This document shows positions 52,594 to 62,879 of a stretch of DNA of 64,000 nucleotides, in pieces (the first letter of the stretch is position 1; the number at the start of each line of letters is the position of its first letter). The notes under the pieces are model-generated. The model saw only the letters and a program-made list of their open reading frames with translations, was not told where the DNA came from and did no database searches. This DNA is from Ctena decussata. Taxonomy: Eukaryota > Mollusca > Bivalvia > Lucinida > Lucinidae. The position numbers and the translations under genes were made by a program. The stretch covers positions 11,799,841-11,863,840 of the forward strand of contig OZ022506.1 in the NCBI GenBank assembly GCA_963989385.1, written 5' to 3'.

Positions 52594-53369
52594 TAGGGCT
52601 TCTACGTTTACACGGATAAACGGTAACGGTTCGTGTATATGTGCTAAACGTTTACAAAATTCACACATCGTTTTACCGAACCTGAACACCCGGTAAACCA
52701 CCAACAAGTTATAATATCTTACACAGTCGTCAGAAGCCAATCTTAATGTATTTGACGGTGTCCTCGGAAACGTCTATTAAAATCTTTATTTTCTAACTTC
52801 TGTGTACCTTACGCAAAGCAGGACATGTACACGTTTTGCCAGAAAATTGTTACGTCATAATCGGCAGCTAATTTTATGAGGTACAGATCAAAGGCAAGGT
52901 AATGTCTGCCGACAACAGTTTCGACACGTGTTGTGCACATGTTGTGCAATGAAAAAAATTAGGATTACCTCGGTACCTGTGTTTTTTAAGCTTACCACGA
53001 AGGTGAGATAATTGCAGCTTGTTATCAATTAACAGGATAATTAAGTCCGATGTTTAATCTAATCCATGTAATTATCAAATACGGTCAAAATAATGCTGTC
53101 ATCGGAAAATGGTCAATAGTAAAAACGTTTTTGTTTTTTTTACCGTCGGTTTAATACTGTAAACTTCGAGTTGACCCCCGAAAATGAAAGCACATTATTG
53201 GATGACACAGTTTGGTAATATAATTATAATTATAAAGGTATAGGGGGCGTCTCATAGATGTCCGATATTAAGAATAAGATTTCAACGGTAATAGTCGTTT
53301 AAACGGAATCATTTCGTTTTCTAGCGGTCGTGTACACGTTTACAATATTTTGTAAACGTAGAAGCCCTA
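52594..53369. mobile_element. hAT-type non-autonomous element with perfect 8-bp TSD
   Basis: 776 bp with 18-bp inverted ends TAGGGCTTCTACGTTTAC and GTAAACGTAGAAGCCCTA, flanked on both sides by CTCTATAT (52586-52593 and 53370-53377). An 8-bp duplication is the hAT hallmark. There are subterminal ACGGTAACGG/CGTTTAC motifs and no transposase frame. It sits inside the right arm of the 5.27-kb element. Confidence 0.88.
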
Positions 53370-53388
53370 CTCTATATATAGGTCACTG

Positions 53389-53440
53389 TCGGAGGGTAAT
53401 ATTTATTAAACAATGTGTTGTACTGTATTCATTGAGTTAC
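53389..53440 (-). mobile_element. LINE reverse-transcriptase remnant (distal part)
   Basis: Joined to 48113 across the inserted element with one TCGGAGG copy, the minus strand continues as VQHIV, two stops, ILPSDYITRGHRLKLREQ, in line with the LINE frame. Short and decayed, but the frame continuity supports the insertion model. Confidence 0.5.
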
Positions 53441-55080
53441 CATGCTTCTTCTTATGCGGCTGACCCTATAATCCTATGAACTCAAACTTTAACATTTAGG
53501 TTCACACAGCAATAGCACAGAAACAACTGTTTCTCAAATTGTAATTACCCCACCCACTGAAAACATAATGGTCCGTGGGTACACTTGGATCTGATTTGAG
53601 CTTACACAATGACTTTGCCAGTATTTATCGCAACTACGGTCTGGTGTTCATTGAAAGCTGTTGACAGAAAGCAAAGAAAGGTCAACCCTGCCATCACGCT
53701 TAGCGTGAAGGCAAAGATTGTGTTCAATCTGGACAAAACCGTGTTCATTTCTAAACAGGAAGTAAACGTGTCTCTTGACCTAGGAGAGTTCCTCAAAATT
53801 ACCTGTCAGACAGGTAGAATTAGTTCAGAAATGTTGTAGACCAGTCAACCATTTTGTGGGGTAAAACATTGAAGCGGTCACACTAACCACCAAACTTCTC
53901 ATAACGAAGCAGAGATATATCATTGTATTTATTATAATCGATACTGATCGAGTGGTCAGATTTTTTACTGTTGATACGTCCCAGGACAATCCGTCACCAG
54001 GACATGTGGTCAGTGAAGCTTGTCCCTAGCCCTTAAAAGAGAAGTAAACTTAGTAAACGAATCCTCTGCACACTCAGCAGCAGAAATAAGGTAATGATTC
54101 CTGGTACGCCTGCTTAGGGGAACAAGGTCATTTATGGGTCTACTTATGGTGTTCCGATAGGGTCAAAAGTCTATTTTTAGTGTGACAAAAGTCAGTTGTT
54201 TTGAATCATATGAATCACAAATACATTAAAGTCGGATAGTGTGAAATTGCATCGAAGAAGGTAAAATAGTAAAGAGACTACAGCACTTTTCCGGGAACTT
54301 TTTGATCATCCCTCGTATTTTACAGTGAAAAAGCGACGTCATCGATTTTGCACCACAGGTTTTCAAGAGCTTGCTTGATTAAAATGCTATAGAGTAACGT
54401 TACAATATCATTTTTGGTAGCCAAAACACAGCCATTATGGACTATGTCAGACAATTTTAATAAATAAGCGTATTACAAATGGTATTACAAATGGTATGCG
54501 GAAAGTCTACGAACTTTTCGACCCACCTCGTATTTGACCTTCATACATTTCGCTACAATTTACAGCATGGGCAGAAAACTCCGTCACCGCGTTTAGTGAA
54601 GATATATTTCGAAACTAATCGAGCAGAAAAATAATATACGGTAAGATAGTTAATTACAGAAGCAGTTAGTTCATACAAGCCCAATTTCACTAGAATGTCC
54701 ATTCGGGCGTAGTTAACATAAATTCTACACACATACATATTTGCTCCGCATATTCATACCTACGATTGCTTTGACATCAATAACTTCGTTGAAGTGACTG
54801 TAAGAAAAAAATGAAATTTTGTTGTTCAGTCGGACACATGTAGACCTGTTTGACCTTGATATTTGTTTAATGTATAAAACTAGAAAAATACTGTGCCCCA
54901 GACAGAACAAGGTGGAAATGGATTTTTGCGAAGTCAGCTGTGGTGCCCCATACGACCTAGTAAGGTTATTGGATAGAGTAAGAATAGATCAGAATGCCCC
55001 AAACATTGCGATTTCAAACATTGTTTCGGTACGATATTGTAGCAAACTAAAGTACAATTTCAGAAGCTCTCCAAAGTGAT
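53440..55080 (+). other. Mostly featureless stretch
   Basis: Open frames of 76 and 86 codons occur (53609-53839, 54819-55079) without a recognisable family or splice context. 54149-54194 is a single end, GGTGTTCCGATAGGGTCAAA onward, of the element at 59836-60056. Nothing else was supported. Confidence 0.4.
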
Positions 55081-55930
55081 GTGCAGACCTCCATATCACT
55101 ACACAGCAAACAAAGTTTCAAGACCCTTGTTTAAATACTTTTTGAGATACCCTGCTACCAAGGTCAAAATGACTAGAACCATAAAGGGCCTTAACTACGT
55201 CCATTCATTATAAAATATCCCTCAGAACCAAATTAAGTAATCTTCATATCATTCCCAATCACTTCAAAATTTCAAGACCAATTTTTAAAGATTTACTCCC
55301 TTGATAATAACAACAAAAAATGATTTGATGAAATATTTCATGCAAAACCGCCGACATGATCTAACTATACATTTGAAACAGAGTTTAGATAATAATATTT
55401 GATAAAAGTGACTTTAAACAAAAAATAAATTAAACGATCGCAGACCGCGCTCGAAATCGCATGATTGGACAAAAAATTATTCATACGTCACCATCACGTG
55501 CATGAATAAGAAAATTCCTGTACATGATCACGTGACGTGGTCAAAATCGATATTCTTATAGGCCGTGAAAATAGGTAATTTGCATTTTAATTTGAAGATT
55601 ATTTTTCATTCCACATTTATCACAAAAACACACAAAAACATGCATTTTCTCAAAACTTGTACGGTTAATTATGAGATTATTATTTATTGTCTAACGTTTT
55701 GTTAAAATGTTTCAGAAAACATGAAATAAACGAGGGAGACAATCTTTAAGTACTTTTTGTGTTATCTTGCTCAAAAGGTCAAAAATCCCTAAAATCACAA
55801 AGGGCCATAACTACATTACTTTTTCATCGAATTACCTTAAATTCTAATCCGATAATGTACACGTCATTTTAAGTCATTACACAAAACAAAGATCTCAGCT
55901 TCATCATCATATTTCAATTCTCATATCGAC
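55080..55930 (+). repeat. Tandem-repeat fragments interrupted by a CpG-rich inverted stretch
   Basis: Units with AAAGTTTCAAGACCCTTG and AAAGGGCCTTAACTAC recur at 55740 as CACAAAGGGCCATAACTAC, the style of tandem-core units. Between them 55430-55570 has CGCATGATTGGAC, TCACGTGCATGAATAA and GATCACGTGACG motifs and reads like a separate insertion. Confidence 0.4.
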
Positions 55931-55939
55931 GTTAACCCT

Positions 55940-55990
55940 GCACCTCAGCGGAACGAATCCATAGCCGCAGTAACGGGACGCCGAGCGCCC
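55940..55990 (+). repeat. Dispersed GC-rich motif CACCTCAGCGGAACG, copy 2
   Basis: GCACCTCAGCGGAACGAATC followed by CATAGCCGCAGTAACGGGAC; see 47308-47360. Confidence 0.5.
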
Positions 55991-56008
55991 TCAGCTTAAA
56001 CACTTTTT

Positions 56009-57570
56009 GTCGCACCTGCTTTAGCAATGTGCGATATAGGAGTTCACTTTTCCGTCCGTCCGTCCGTCCGTCCGTCAGTCATTCCGTCCGTACGTCCGTC
56101 AGTCCGTCCGTCCACAATTACCTCGACCCTAGTGATTAAGTCCATTTCTCTCAAACTATGATACCTACAATCGTCAAACCTGGTATAAAGTTTCGTCTTA
56201 GAATCTTCTCGAGGAATGTTGCACTTTTTTCTACCCTTGACCTACATTTCATGCTCTGCTGACTTCGTAAAATTTAATGTCCAAAATTACCTCGACCCTA
56301 GTGTTTAAGTCCATTTCTCTCCAAAAACTGTGATACCTACAATCATCAAACCTGGTATAAAGTTTCTTCTTAGAATGTTCTCGAGGTATATTGCACTTTT
56401 TTCTACCTTTGACCTACATTTCACACTCTTCTGACTCCGTAAAATTTAATGTCCAAAATTACCTCGACCCTAGTGTTTAAGTCCATTTCTCTCAACCTAT
56501 GATACCTACAATCATCAAACCTGGTATTAAATTTCTTCTTAGAATGTTCTCGAGGAATGTTGCACTTTTTACTACCCTTGACCTACATTTCACGCTCTGC
56601 TGACTCCGTAAAATTTAATGTCCAAAATTACCTCGACCCTAGTGTTTAAGTCCATTTCTCTCAAACTATGATACCTACAATCATCAAACCTGGTATAAAG
56701 TTTCTTCTTAGAATGTTCTCGAGGTATGTTGCACTTTTTTCTGCCCTTGACCTACATTTGACGCTTTCCTGACTTTGTAAAATTTAATGTTCAAAATTAC
56801 CTCGACCCTAGTGTTTAAGTCCATTTCTCTCCAAGTATGATACCTACAATCATTAAACCTTGTACTAAGTTCCTTAGACTGTTCCTGTGGCATGTTGCAC
56901 TCTTTTCTACCCGTTAGCTATATTTAACCATCTGCTGACTTCGTACAATTTCATGTAAAAAATTACATGCTTCCTAGCCTTTAAGTCCATTTCTCTCAAA
57001 GTATGATACCTAGAATCATCAAACCTGGCAAAATCTTTCTTAATAAAAAGGTCTCAAGGGATGTTGCATTTCCTTCTGCCCTTGACCTTAATTTCAAGGG
57101 CTGCTGACTTTGTAAAATTTTATGTCCAACAATGCATTGACCCTAGCATTTAAGTACATTTCTCTTTAAACACAATGGTATAAGCATCAAGCATTATGAT
57201 TGATTTACATTTCATGCTCTGTTGGCTTTGGAAATTTGTAGGTCAACCTGGGATCCACATTTTGTACGTACTCTTTAGCATTAAAGTAAATTTCTCACAA
57301 ACTAACACACTTACAATCATCAGACATGGCATAAAATGTTTTCTTAAGCTGGTCTCTTGGATTGTTTTTAACTACTTTATACTTTTAATGATTATGTCAT
57401 ACTCTGTTGACTGTTGAATTTTATGTCCAGAATTGCATCCTTCTTAGCTTGCAAGTCCAGTTCGCTCAAACTTTTATACATGAATTCATCAAACCTAATA
57501 TAACCATGATCTCTGCTACTGTGGGAGAACAAGGCAGGTGCGACATAGCATTCTGCGGAATTCTTGTTGA
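56009..57570 (-). mobile_element. Tandem-core element 5 (minus orientation): about 180-bp units, (CCGT)n, hairpin end
   Basis: In plus-strand order: hairpin TCGCACCTGCTTTAGCAATG / TGCGA, (CCGT)n at 56051-56115, then seven or more units with ATTACCTCGACCCTAGTG, TATGATACCTACAATC and CTCGAGGAATGTTGCAC, decaying towards 57400, and the far end GCAGGTGCGACATAGCATTC. The same ends flank a core-less copy at 7935-8085. Confidence 0.7.
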
Positions 57571-57659
57571 GATATCATACTCACAAGATTTAATTCTGAC
57601 TTTGTTTCGAAGGAGCATAAATCTAACTCTGAAAGTACAAATACGTAGAGAGAAGTGCT

Positions 57660-57716
57660 ACGTTAAAACCGTTTTTTTTTTTTTTTTTTTTTTTTTTTTT
57701 CAGTTCTAACGTAGCA
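57660..57716 (+). repeat. Poly-T tract between inverted CTACGTTA motifs
   Basis: About 30 thymines between TGCTACGTTAAAACCG and CAGTTCTAACGTAGCA, which are inverted. A tiny foldback or a homopolymer-expanded MITE. Confidence 0.6.
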
Positions 57717-58080
57717 TGGACCAGGTCTATAGCCGCATTCAGCCGTATGTAATACGTTTCACCTATGTATATTGCCGTTTTCCTACGTTTTATAAACGTA
57801 ATAAAACCTAACCCTCAACACGTGACAGTGTGACTTTACCTTTAAAAAGTGTTGGGTTCCCTTTCACACACGCGTATCCGCAGACTCTCCATAATGATAT
57901 TTTGCTGAACTTGTTGTATCAGAGGTAAGTGCGATACCATCTAAAGCGAGGGTTAGGTAACACCGAAGATGTACGATCGTATATGAAAACATTTTTTTAT
58001 ATCATGGATGCGAGTCGGCCACAGATGACTGATGCTGCTATATCTCTGAACTGTAATATTTTTCAAACTGGACTATTTCT

Positions 58081-58459
58081 GGGGCCGAGTGCACAAAGGA
58101 GGCGTAAACTACACCGGTGTAGCTTACGAATGTCGGCGCAACTACGTCTGTACTACGACTTATTTTAATCCAAGTGCACGAAGCGATTTGTGAGTTTTGA
58201 AGCTGTTTTACGACTTAGTTAAAATTTACGACACGCCTCGGTTGTGCACACGGAATTACATTCTGCGACATTTTTACGACGGACGTACGTCGGGCGTATG
58301 CTTACGTTTGCTTTGTGCACTCAGCCCCAGGGGCCGAGTATACAAAGGAGGCGTAAACTACGCCGGCGTAGCTTACGAACCAAATCAAAAATTCTGCGAC
58401 ATTTTTACGACGGGCGTACATCAGGCGTAGGCTTACGTTTGCTTTGTACACTCGGCATC
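58081..58459. mobile_element. Two adjacent TIR elements with GGGGCCGAGTGCACAAAG ends
   Basis: Unit 1, 58081-58328, has ends GGGGCCGAGTGCACAAAGGA and TTTGCTTTGTGCACTCAGCC; unit 2, 58329-58459, has GGGGCCGAGTATACAAAGGA and TTTGCTTTGTACACTCGGC and lacks the middle of unit 1. Both carry GGCGTAAACTAC and TTTTTACGACGG. Tandem arrangement or partial internal duplication. Confidence 0.7.
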
Positions 58460-59419
58460 AGTGTATGTGGGCCCAGATCTGGCACCCTTGTGCTTTTCTT
58501 ACTTCTTCGTGTGGGCATCGCGCAACTTGGATATACAATACGTTATTAAACTTTGGAGAGAAAATCCATTACGTCAGGTATATATGAGACACCTAATTTT
58601 CTTACCTATGGATCTATTTTAGCGGTACCGGAAAAATAGAATTTATCATCGGTCTCCGATGAGGACAAGGAAATCCCAACCCGAGGGCACAAGGGTGTGT
58701 CGGAAACGAGGCTTGCTATTTGTTGTTGTTTTTTTTTTCCCTCCAAACTTGATATTTAAAATTGTAAACTATTTTTTTTTTCAAGCAAATGGGTGAGTTT
58801 GGTGCTGACAGCTGCATGGAAGATTTCTGTTCTTTAAAATGAAGACGTCTGACTGACTGGACTTAGGATAATTTTGCAAGGTTAAGATTTTTGTAAGAGG
58901 TAGATTTTTTGGTTTCCTATTATTTTAGCAACGTGAAATTTTGTATGAGCATTTATATCCATAAGTACAACATGAATAGACAAGAATCAGGTCATGATGA
59001 TACATTTATTATAGTCCACTGACTTAATTTCTTACCAGGTCTTGTAATACTCAATATGTATAAAGGGCTGCAGTTTGTATTACATTTCAACCGTTGGACA
59101 AGGCTTGGCCTATGGCGTTTTATATTGTACAAGTCTGCCTCTATGAACTTATTTATCGTACAAATGCCAGTAGCTTAATCAAGGCACCGTCTTACTCAAG
59201 GCACTAGGCGGGGGCATCTGTGTAATGTGGACACATTTCTAGTTTTGCGTTATGGCCCTGGGTATGGGCCTTGGATATGTATCAGTACTCGTATCACTGT
59301 GCAGATTGCAAGCTGGTTAGGGTCTTTGTATGGGTCATTCACTTGCTGTTTTTTACATGCAGCTGTTACTAAAAGACATATTTTGGATAATTTTACACTT
59401 ATTCTGGTAATATTATAGT

Positions 59420-59515
59420 GTATTTCGGTAAATAAAAATGTGTACTTTGGTATATTCCGGTAGATTCCGGTATATTTTGGTATATTCCGGTAATTAAGTG
59501 TATTCCGGTATTTCT
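59420..59515 (+). repeat. Short minisatellite TATATTCCGGTA
   Basis: Six or so imperfect copies of a 9-14-bp TATTCCGGTA motif. Confidence 0.6.
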
Positions 59516-59835
59516 AGTAACCGATCGGCTTTTGAGGAGTTTACTTCCCACGAGAAGTAGGTTAAAGTTACGGCAATAAGTTCGAAAATAGAATGTTTTA
59601 CCGGTGAAACGACAATCATTTAGCAGAATATATACAAGACATAAAACATATTTTATGATTGTAAAGCTTCACTAATTTGTTCCGTCACAAACCTCTCCGT
59701 CGTTGGAAGGACGAGTCCCGGCCTGGAGTCCGGGTTTTTATTTGACTAAACAAGCCAAGAGAATTTGTTAGGAAAATTTTGATTGGCTATATGCAAATGA
59801 GCCAATGGTCACGTAAACAGGTCCGTGACTATACA

Positions 59836-60056
59836 GGCGTCCCTTTAGGGTCAAAAGGTATTTTTAGTGTGACACTAATATTATTTTACGTCCAACGTAA
59901 ATTAATAAACGTCCAACGTAAATTAATTTACGTGGGACGTAAATTATTTTACGTGGGACGTAAATTAATTTACGTGGGACGTAAATTAATTTACGTCCCA
60001 CGTAAATTAATATTAGTGTCACACTAAAAATAGACTTTTGACCCTATCGGAACACC
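59836..60056. mobile_element. TIR element with internal 20-22-bp ACGTAAATTAATTT repeats
   Basis: The inverted ends of about 47 bp contain AGGGTCAAAAGGTATTTTTA and TTTTTAGTGTGACACTAATA. The centre is six to seven copies of AATTAATTTACGTGGGACGT in both orientations. A lone end occurs at 54149-54194. The open frame of RKLIYV repeats across it is a by-product. Confidence 0.75.
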
Positions 60057-60057
60057 A

Positions 60058-60058
<1 letters not shown>

Positions 60059-60094
<36 letters not shown>
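60059..60094 (+). repeat. (ATCT)n microsatellite
   Basis: Nine uninterrupted ATCT units directly after the element above. Confidence 0.95.
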
Positions 60095-60095
<1 letters not shown>

Positions 60096-60164
60096 GCGAC
60101 TTAAAATCCAAATGCAAGAACAGAAAAGTTAAAAGGTGATAGTGCTAAAAGAACAGGTGAAGAG

Positions 60165-60606
60165 TTTTCTTTCTTTCTTTCTTTCTTTCTTTCTATATAT
60201 ACTGCTACGCCCTCTCTCGAGGATTATGAGCTGGTGTACGTTTGTACACTCCGGTGTTGCAGGATGAAAGCCTACATATAGTCATGTAGCTATAGTAGAG
60301 ATCTTTAACCTGCTTTGGGGATGACTCTCCCTGCACAGGGAGGATGAAAGCCTACATATAGTCATGTAGCTATAGTAGAGATCTTTAACCTGCTTTGGGG
60401 ATGACTCTCCCTGCACAGGGGGCCTCCAGTTAACGTCCCGATCCGTAGAACGGCACACTTGTTAACATCATCCCTGCAAACGATGCCAGAAAAACGCGTT
60501 CGGACATAGGAAATAGGAAGACTTCGCCCTGGGCGGGGATCGAACCCACAACCTCTGGCTTCAGAGTCAAGTGCACTAACTAGTAACCACTGAGCCACCG
60601 CGCTTC
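60165..60606 (-). mobile_element. Full-length tRNA-derived SINE with internal 80-bp duplication
   Basis: On the minus strand: head from 60606 with A-box TGGCTCAGTGG and perfect B-box GGTTCGATCCC, body with GAACGCGTTTTTCTGG and GTTAACTGGAGGCCCCC, then GGTTAAAGATCTCTACTATA to CTTTCATCCTCCC twice (60262-60341 and 60342-60421), and a (GAAA)n tail at 60165-60195. The complete relative of the split SINE at 44-47.7 kb. Confidence 0.85.
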
Positions 60607-60619
60607 TGGCTGCGACCCT

Positions 60620-60880
60620 TAGACTCGTGTAAAGCATTATGAGTCTACTATCTTTCCTCCTCTTTTTTTCAGAGATTCCCACATAAGTTTCTTCAGAATG
60701 CCAATCAAACTTCCAGTTTCATAGGTGTAATTTCCTGTTACAAATCTAGCCGCCCTTTCCTGCACCTGCCTGGGGTCCTAAACTGAACTACCATACTCCA
60801 GGACTGGGCGTCGCCAAGTTACGCCTAAGGAAGCCAAAGGTCCTATTAGCCTTTGTGCAAATATTGCTGACATGTGTACT
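60620..60880 (-). mobile_element. LINE reverse-transcriptase fragment (CR1-like C-terminal region)
   Basis: The minus strand reads VSNICTKANRTFGFLRRNLA, then after a frameshift RPVLEYGSSV, a TAG, DPRQVQERAARFVTGNYTYE and TGSLIGILKKLMWESL. These are thumb-region motifs of animal CR1-like LINEs. It is broken by at least one frameshift and one stop. Confidence 0.8.
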
Positions 60881-61379
60881 TGATAGTTTCTACGTTTTCG
60901 ATGAGCGTGGTGTCAGCCCCGAGATCAGTTAGAAACTTACCGAGCGACTGGCATATTCTAATCGGTTTGTAGCATGATGGTAACTATGTACACAGAACAC
61001 AAAAGCACTAACACAACTTGGGTCACGTGGTATAGAAAACTCAGGTGAAAAGTATGATTCAATGGCCACTCTGGCACTCAAACAGACAGAATAGTGTAGC
61101 AATCAAATAACTGAGCCATTTGCAGATAGAACAAAATACCACCGCAAATCAAAGCTTGTAGAGGGAGATAGCCAAACGACAAGGTCACAGTATACAGAAT
61201 ATTTGAAAAATTAGGAGGAAAATTCTCAAAAACTGACACAATTCTATCCCAGGTCCAACCTAAGGCAGCATGTGGGAAAGAGACAACACAAAATAAGTTA
61301 CCACCAAAGACAACATCAGCGGCAGCCATGTGATTAACCATTTCCCATGTAGGTAGTCAACATGCTAGCCTGAACATCA

Positions 61380-61900
61380 CAAACAATATATCAATCACAG
61401 ACATAGCAACAAAAAATGCATAAAACAACCAAGAAGACCCAAAACAGAACTGCCGCCTTGGGACGGCCAGTAATGAAATTACTGGGGGCTTAACCGGTTT
61501 GTGGTCGACCAATCCTTGCCCTTTGTTCTGCCCTGGTTCATCAGATACTTAGGTGTTCACCCAACAAAAACAACCACCGCCCACACAACAGTCTTACAAA
61601 AAGCATCAATCCTGGCAATAAGAGTTAGACCAGATTATACGTGAAACATTAAACATCTATTTTTACCTATTTTCAATTTTTTAATGTCAGGGCTAGCCTT
61701 AACATAACAAATCATAAATCAAAACAGTCAAAGCGAGAAACAACACATTAAACAGCTAAGAAGAACTAAAACAGGAGTTCCCGCTTTGGACGGCCAGCAA
61801 TGAAATCACGTGGGGGGGGGGGGGGGGGGATGAACCGGTTTGCGGTCGAGCCCTTGGTCCTGCGCTGTTTCATCAGACACTTAGATGTCCTAAATATTCT
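61380..61900 (+). repeat. Two diverged copies of a motif containing GACGGCCAG..AATGAAAT..AACCGGTTTG
   Basis: 61440-61560 and 61780-61890 share GACGGCCAGTAATGAAAT, TTAACCGGTTTGTGGTCGA and TCATCAGATACTTAGGTGT with differences; the second has a poly-G tract at 61811-61829. The spacing is about 345 bp. Identity not recognised. Confidence 0.55.
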
Positions 61901-62055
61901 TCAGTTTGTTTTTGACCTTTATAACGGGGTCAAGGCCGCCCAAACATAGCAAACTCTAGAGATGTCCTAAAGGTATATCTGTACATGGTTGGCAGGAATT
62001 CAGCCTATGGCTCATGAGATGTCTCACTTTTTAAAGAAAAGTTCACATATTTAAG

Positions 62056-62195
62056 TCTAGAGAAACGCAGATGCCCCACCTCAGCCCCCCCCCCCCCCTG
62101 CACACAGAGAAACTCATTCCCACCCCCTTTAACTCCCCCTCACCCTTGACTGCATTTATGGAGGGGGCTGAGGTGGGGCATCTTTTTTCTCTAGA
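62056..62195. mobile_element. Foldback element with TCTAGAGAAACGCAGATGCC ends
   Basis: The inverted ends of about 33 bp run to CCCACCTCAGCCCCC and GGGGGCTGAGGTGGGGCATC. A poly-C tract at 62084-62098 belongs to the left arm. Confidence 0.65.
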
Positions 62196-62519
62196 AACAG
62201 TTCTAATACTGTTATATGATCCATGCCAGTCTGATGACTAGACTGACAATGAGTATGTAATACGCACAGCTTTTAACGCATGGTATATTGACTGGTGAGG
62301 AGTGACATTGTTTATGGCCTATGCATAGGATATGAAAGAAAACTGAATGTGTTCGATCCATCTATTCGATTTTTATAAATATTATTATGCATGCAGTCAG
62401 TTTATAATGATATAGATCTAAACATGTAGTGGATTGTAGACTCTGGTCAAACTGCGCCGCTGGAAATGCTTATCTATAACAGTCAGTGTCTTTTTTTATT
62501 TTCTTTTTTTTATTTTTTA

Positions 62520-62622
62520 TTTTTTTTTGGGGGGGGGGGGGGGGGCGGGGGGGGGGGGTGGTAGGGCTTACCTGTTTGAAGCTATTTTAGTGAAAATCTT
62601 ATTTGTTAAAAATATTTAGGCA

Positions 62623-62666
<44 letters not shown>
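62520..62666 (+). repeat. Poly-T, poly-G and (CT)n low-complexity tracts
   Basis: T-rich to 62528, G tract with a few interruptions at 62529-62560, then (CT)n at 62624-62666. Confidence 0.9.
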
Positions 62667-62670
<4 letters not shown>

Positions 62671-62879
62671 TAGTTTGGCTTTTCTGAAACTCTGAAATTG
62701 TTTTTGTAAAGCTTGCTAAATAGGATGGGTACAATAACTTCCCGAATTTTTCCAGATCTGATATTGCAATTTCACTTTCCTGTTCCATAAAAGATCGAAT
62801 ATAGATCTTCTGGGTGCTGAGTCTACAACGGCACTGTCCCAGCAGTTCTCACGGCTATATAGTTTTGAGCAAAAGGCTG

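Larger units (their letters stand above)
48121..53388. mobile_element. 5.27-kb composite element with long imperfect inverted ends and 7-bp TSD
   Basis: The left end CAGTGACCTATAAATACAGT is mirrored at the right by TATATATAGGTCACTG. The match continues inwards with gaps through AAGGTAAGCTTTGAATTTTA / TAAAATTCAAAGCTTACCTT and up to ACCATTTGATATTCTGGG / CCCAGAATATCAAATGGT. TCGGAGG directly flanks both sides (48114-48120, 53389-53395). Inside lie the 960-bp tandem duplication, G and C homopolymers at the mirror point, about 1 kb of unique DNA, and a hAT MITE in the right arm. No transposase was recognised. Confidence 0.7.

Noticed and set aside
54819..55079. 86-codon frame as a gene
   Set aside because: No family, no splice context; length expected by chance in a 64-kb window.
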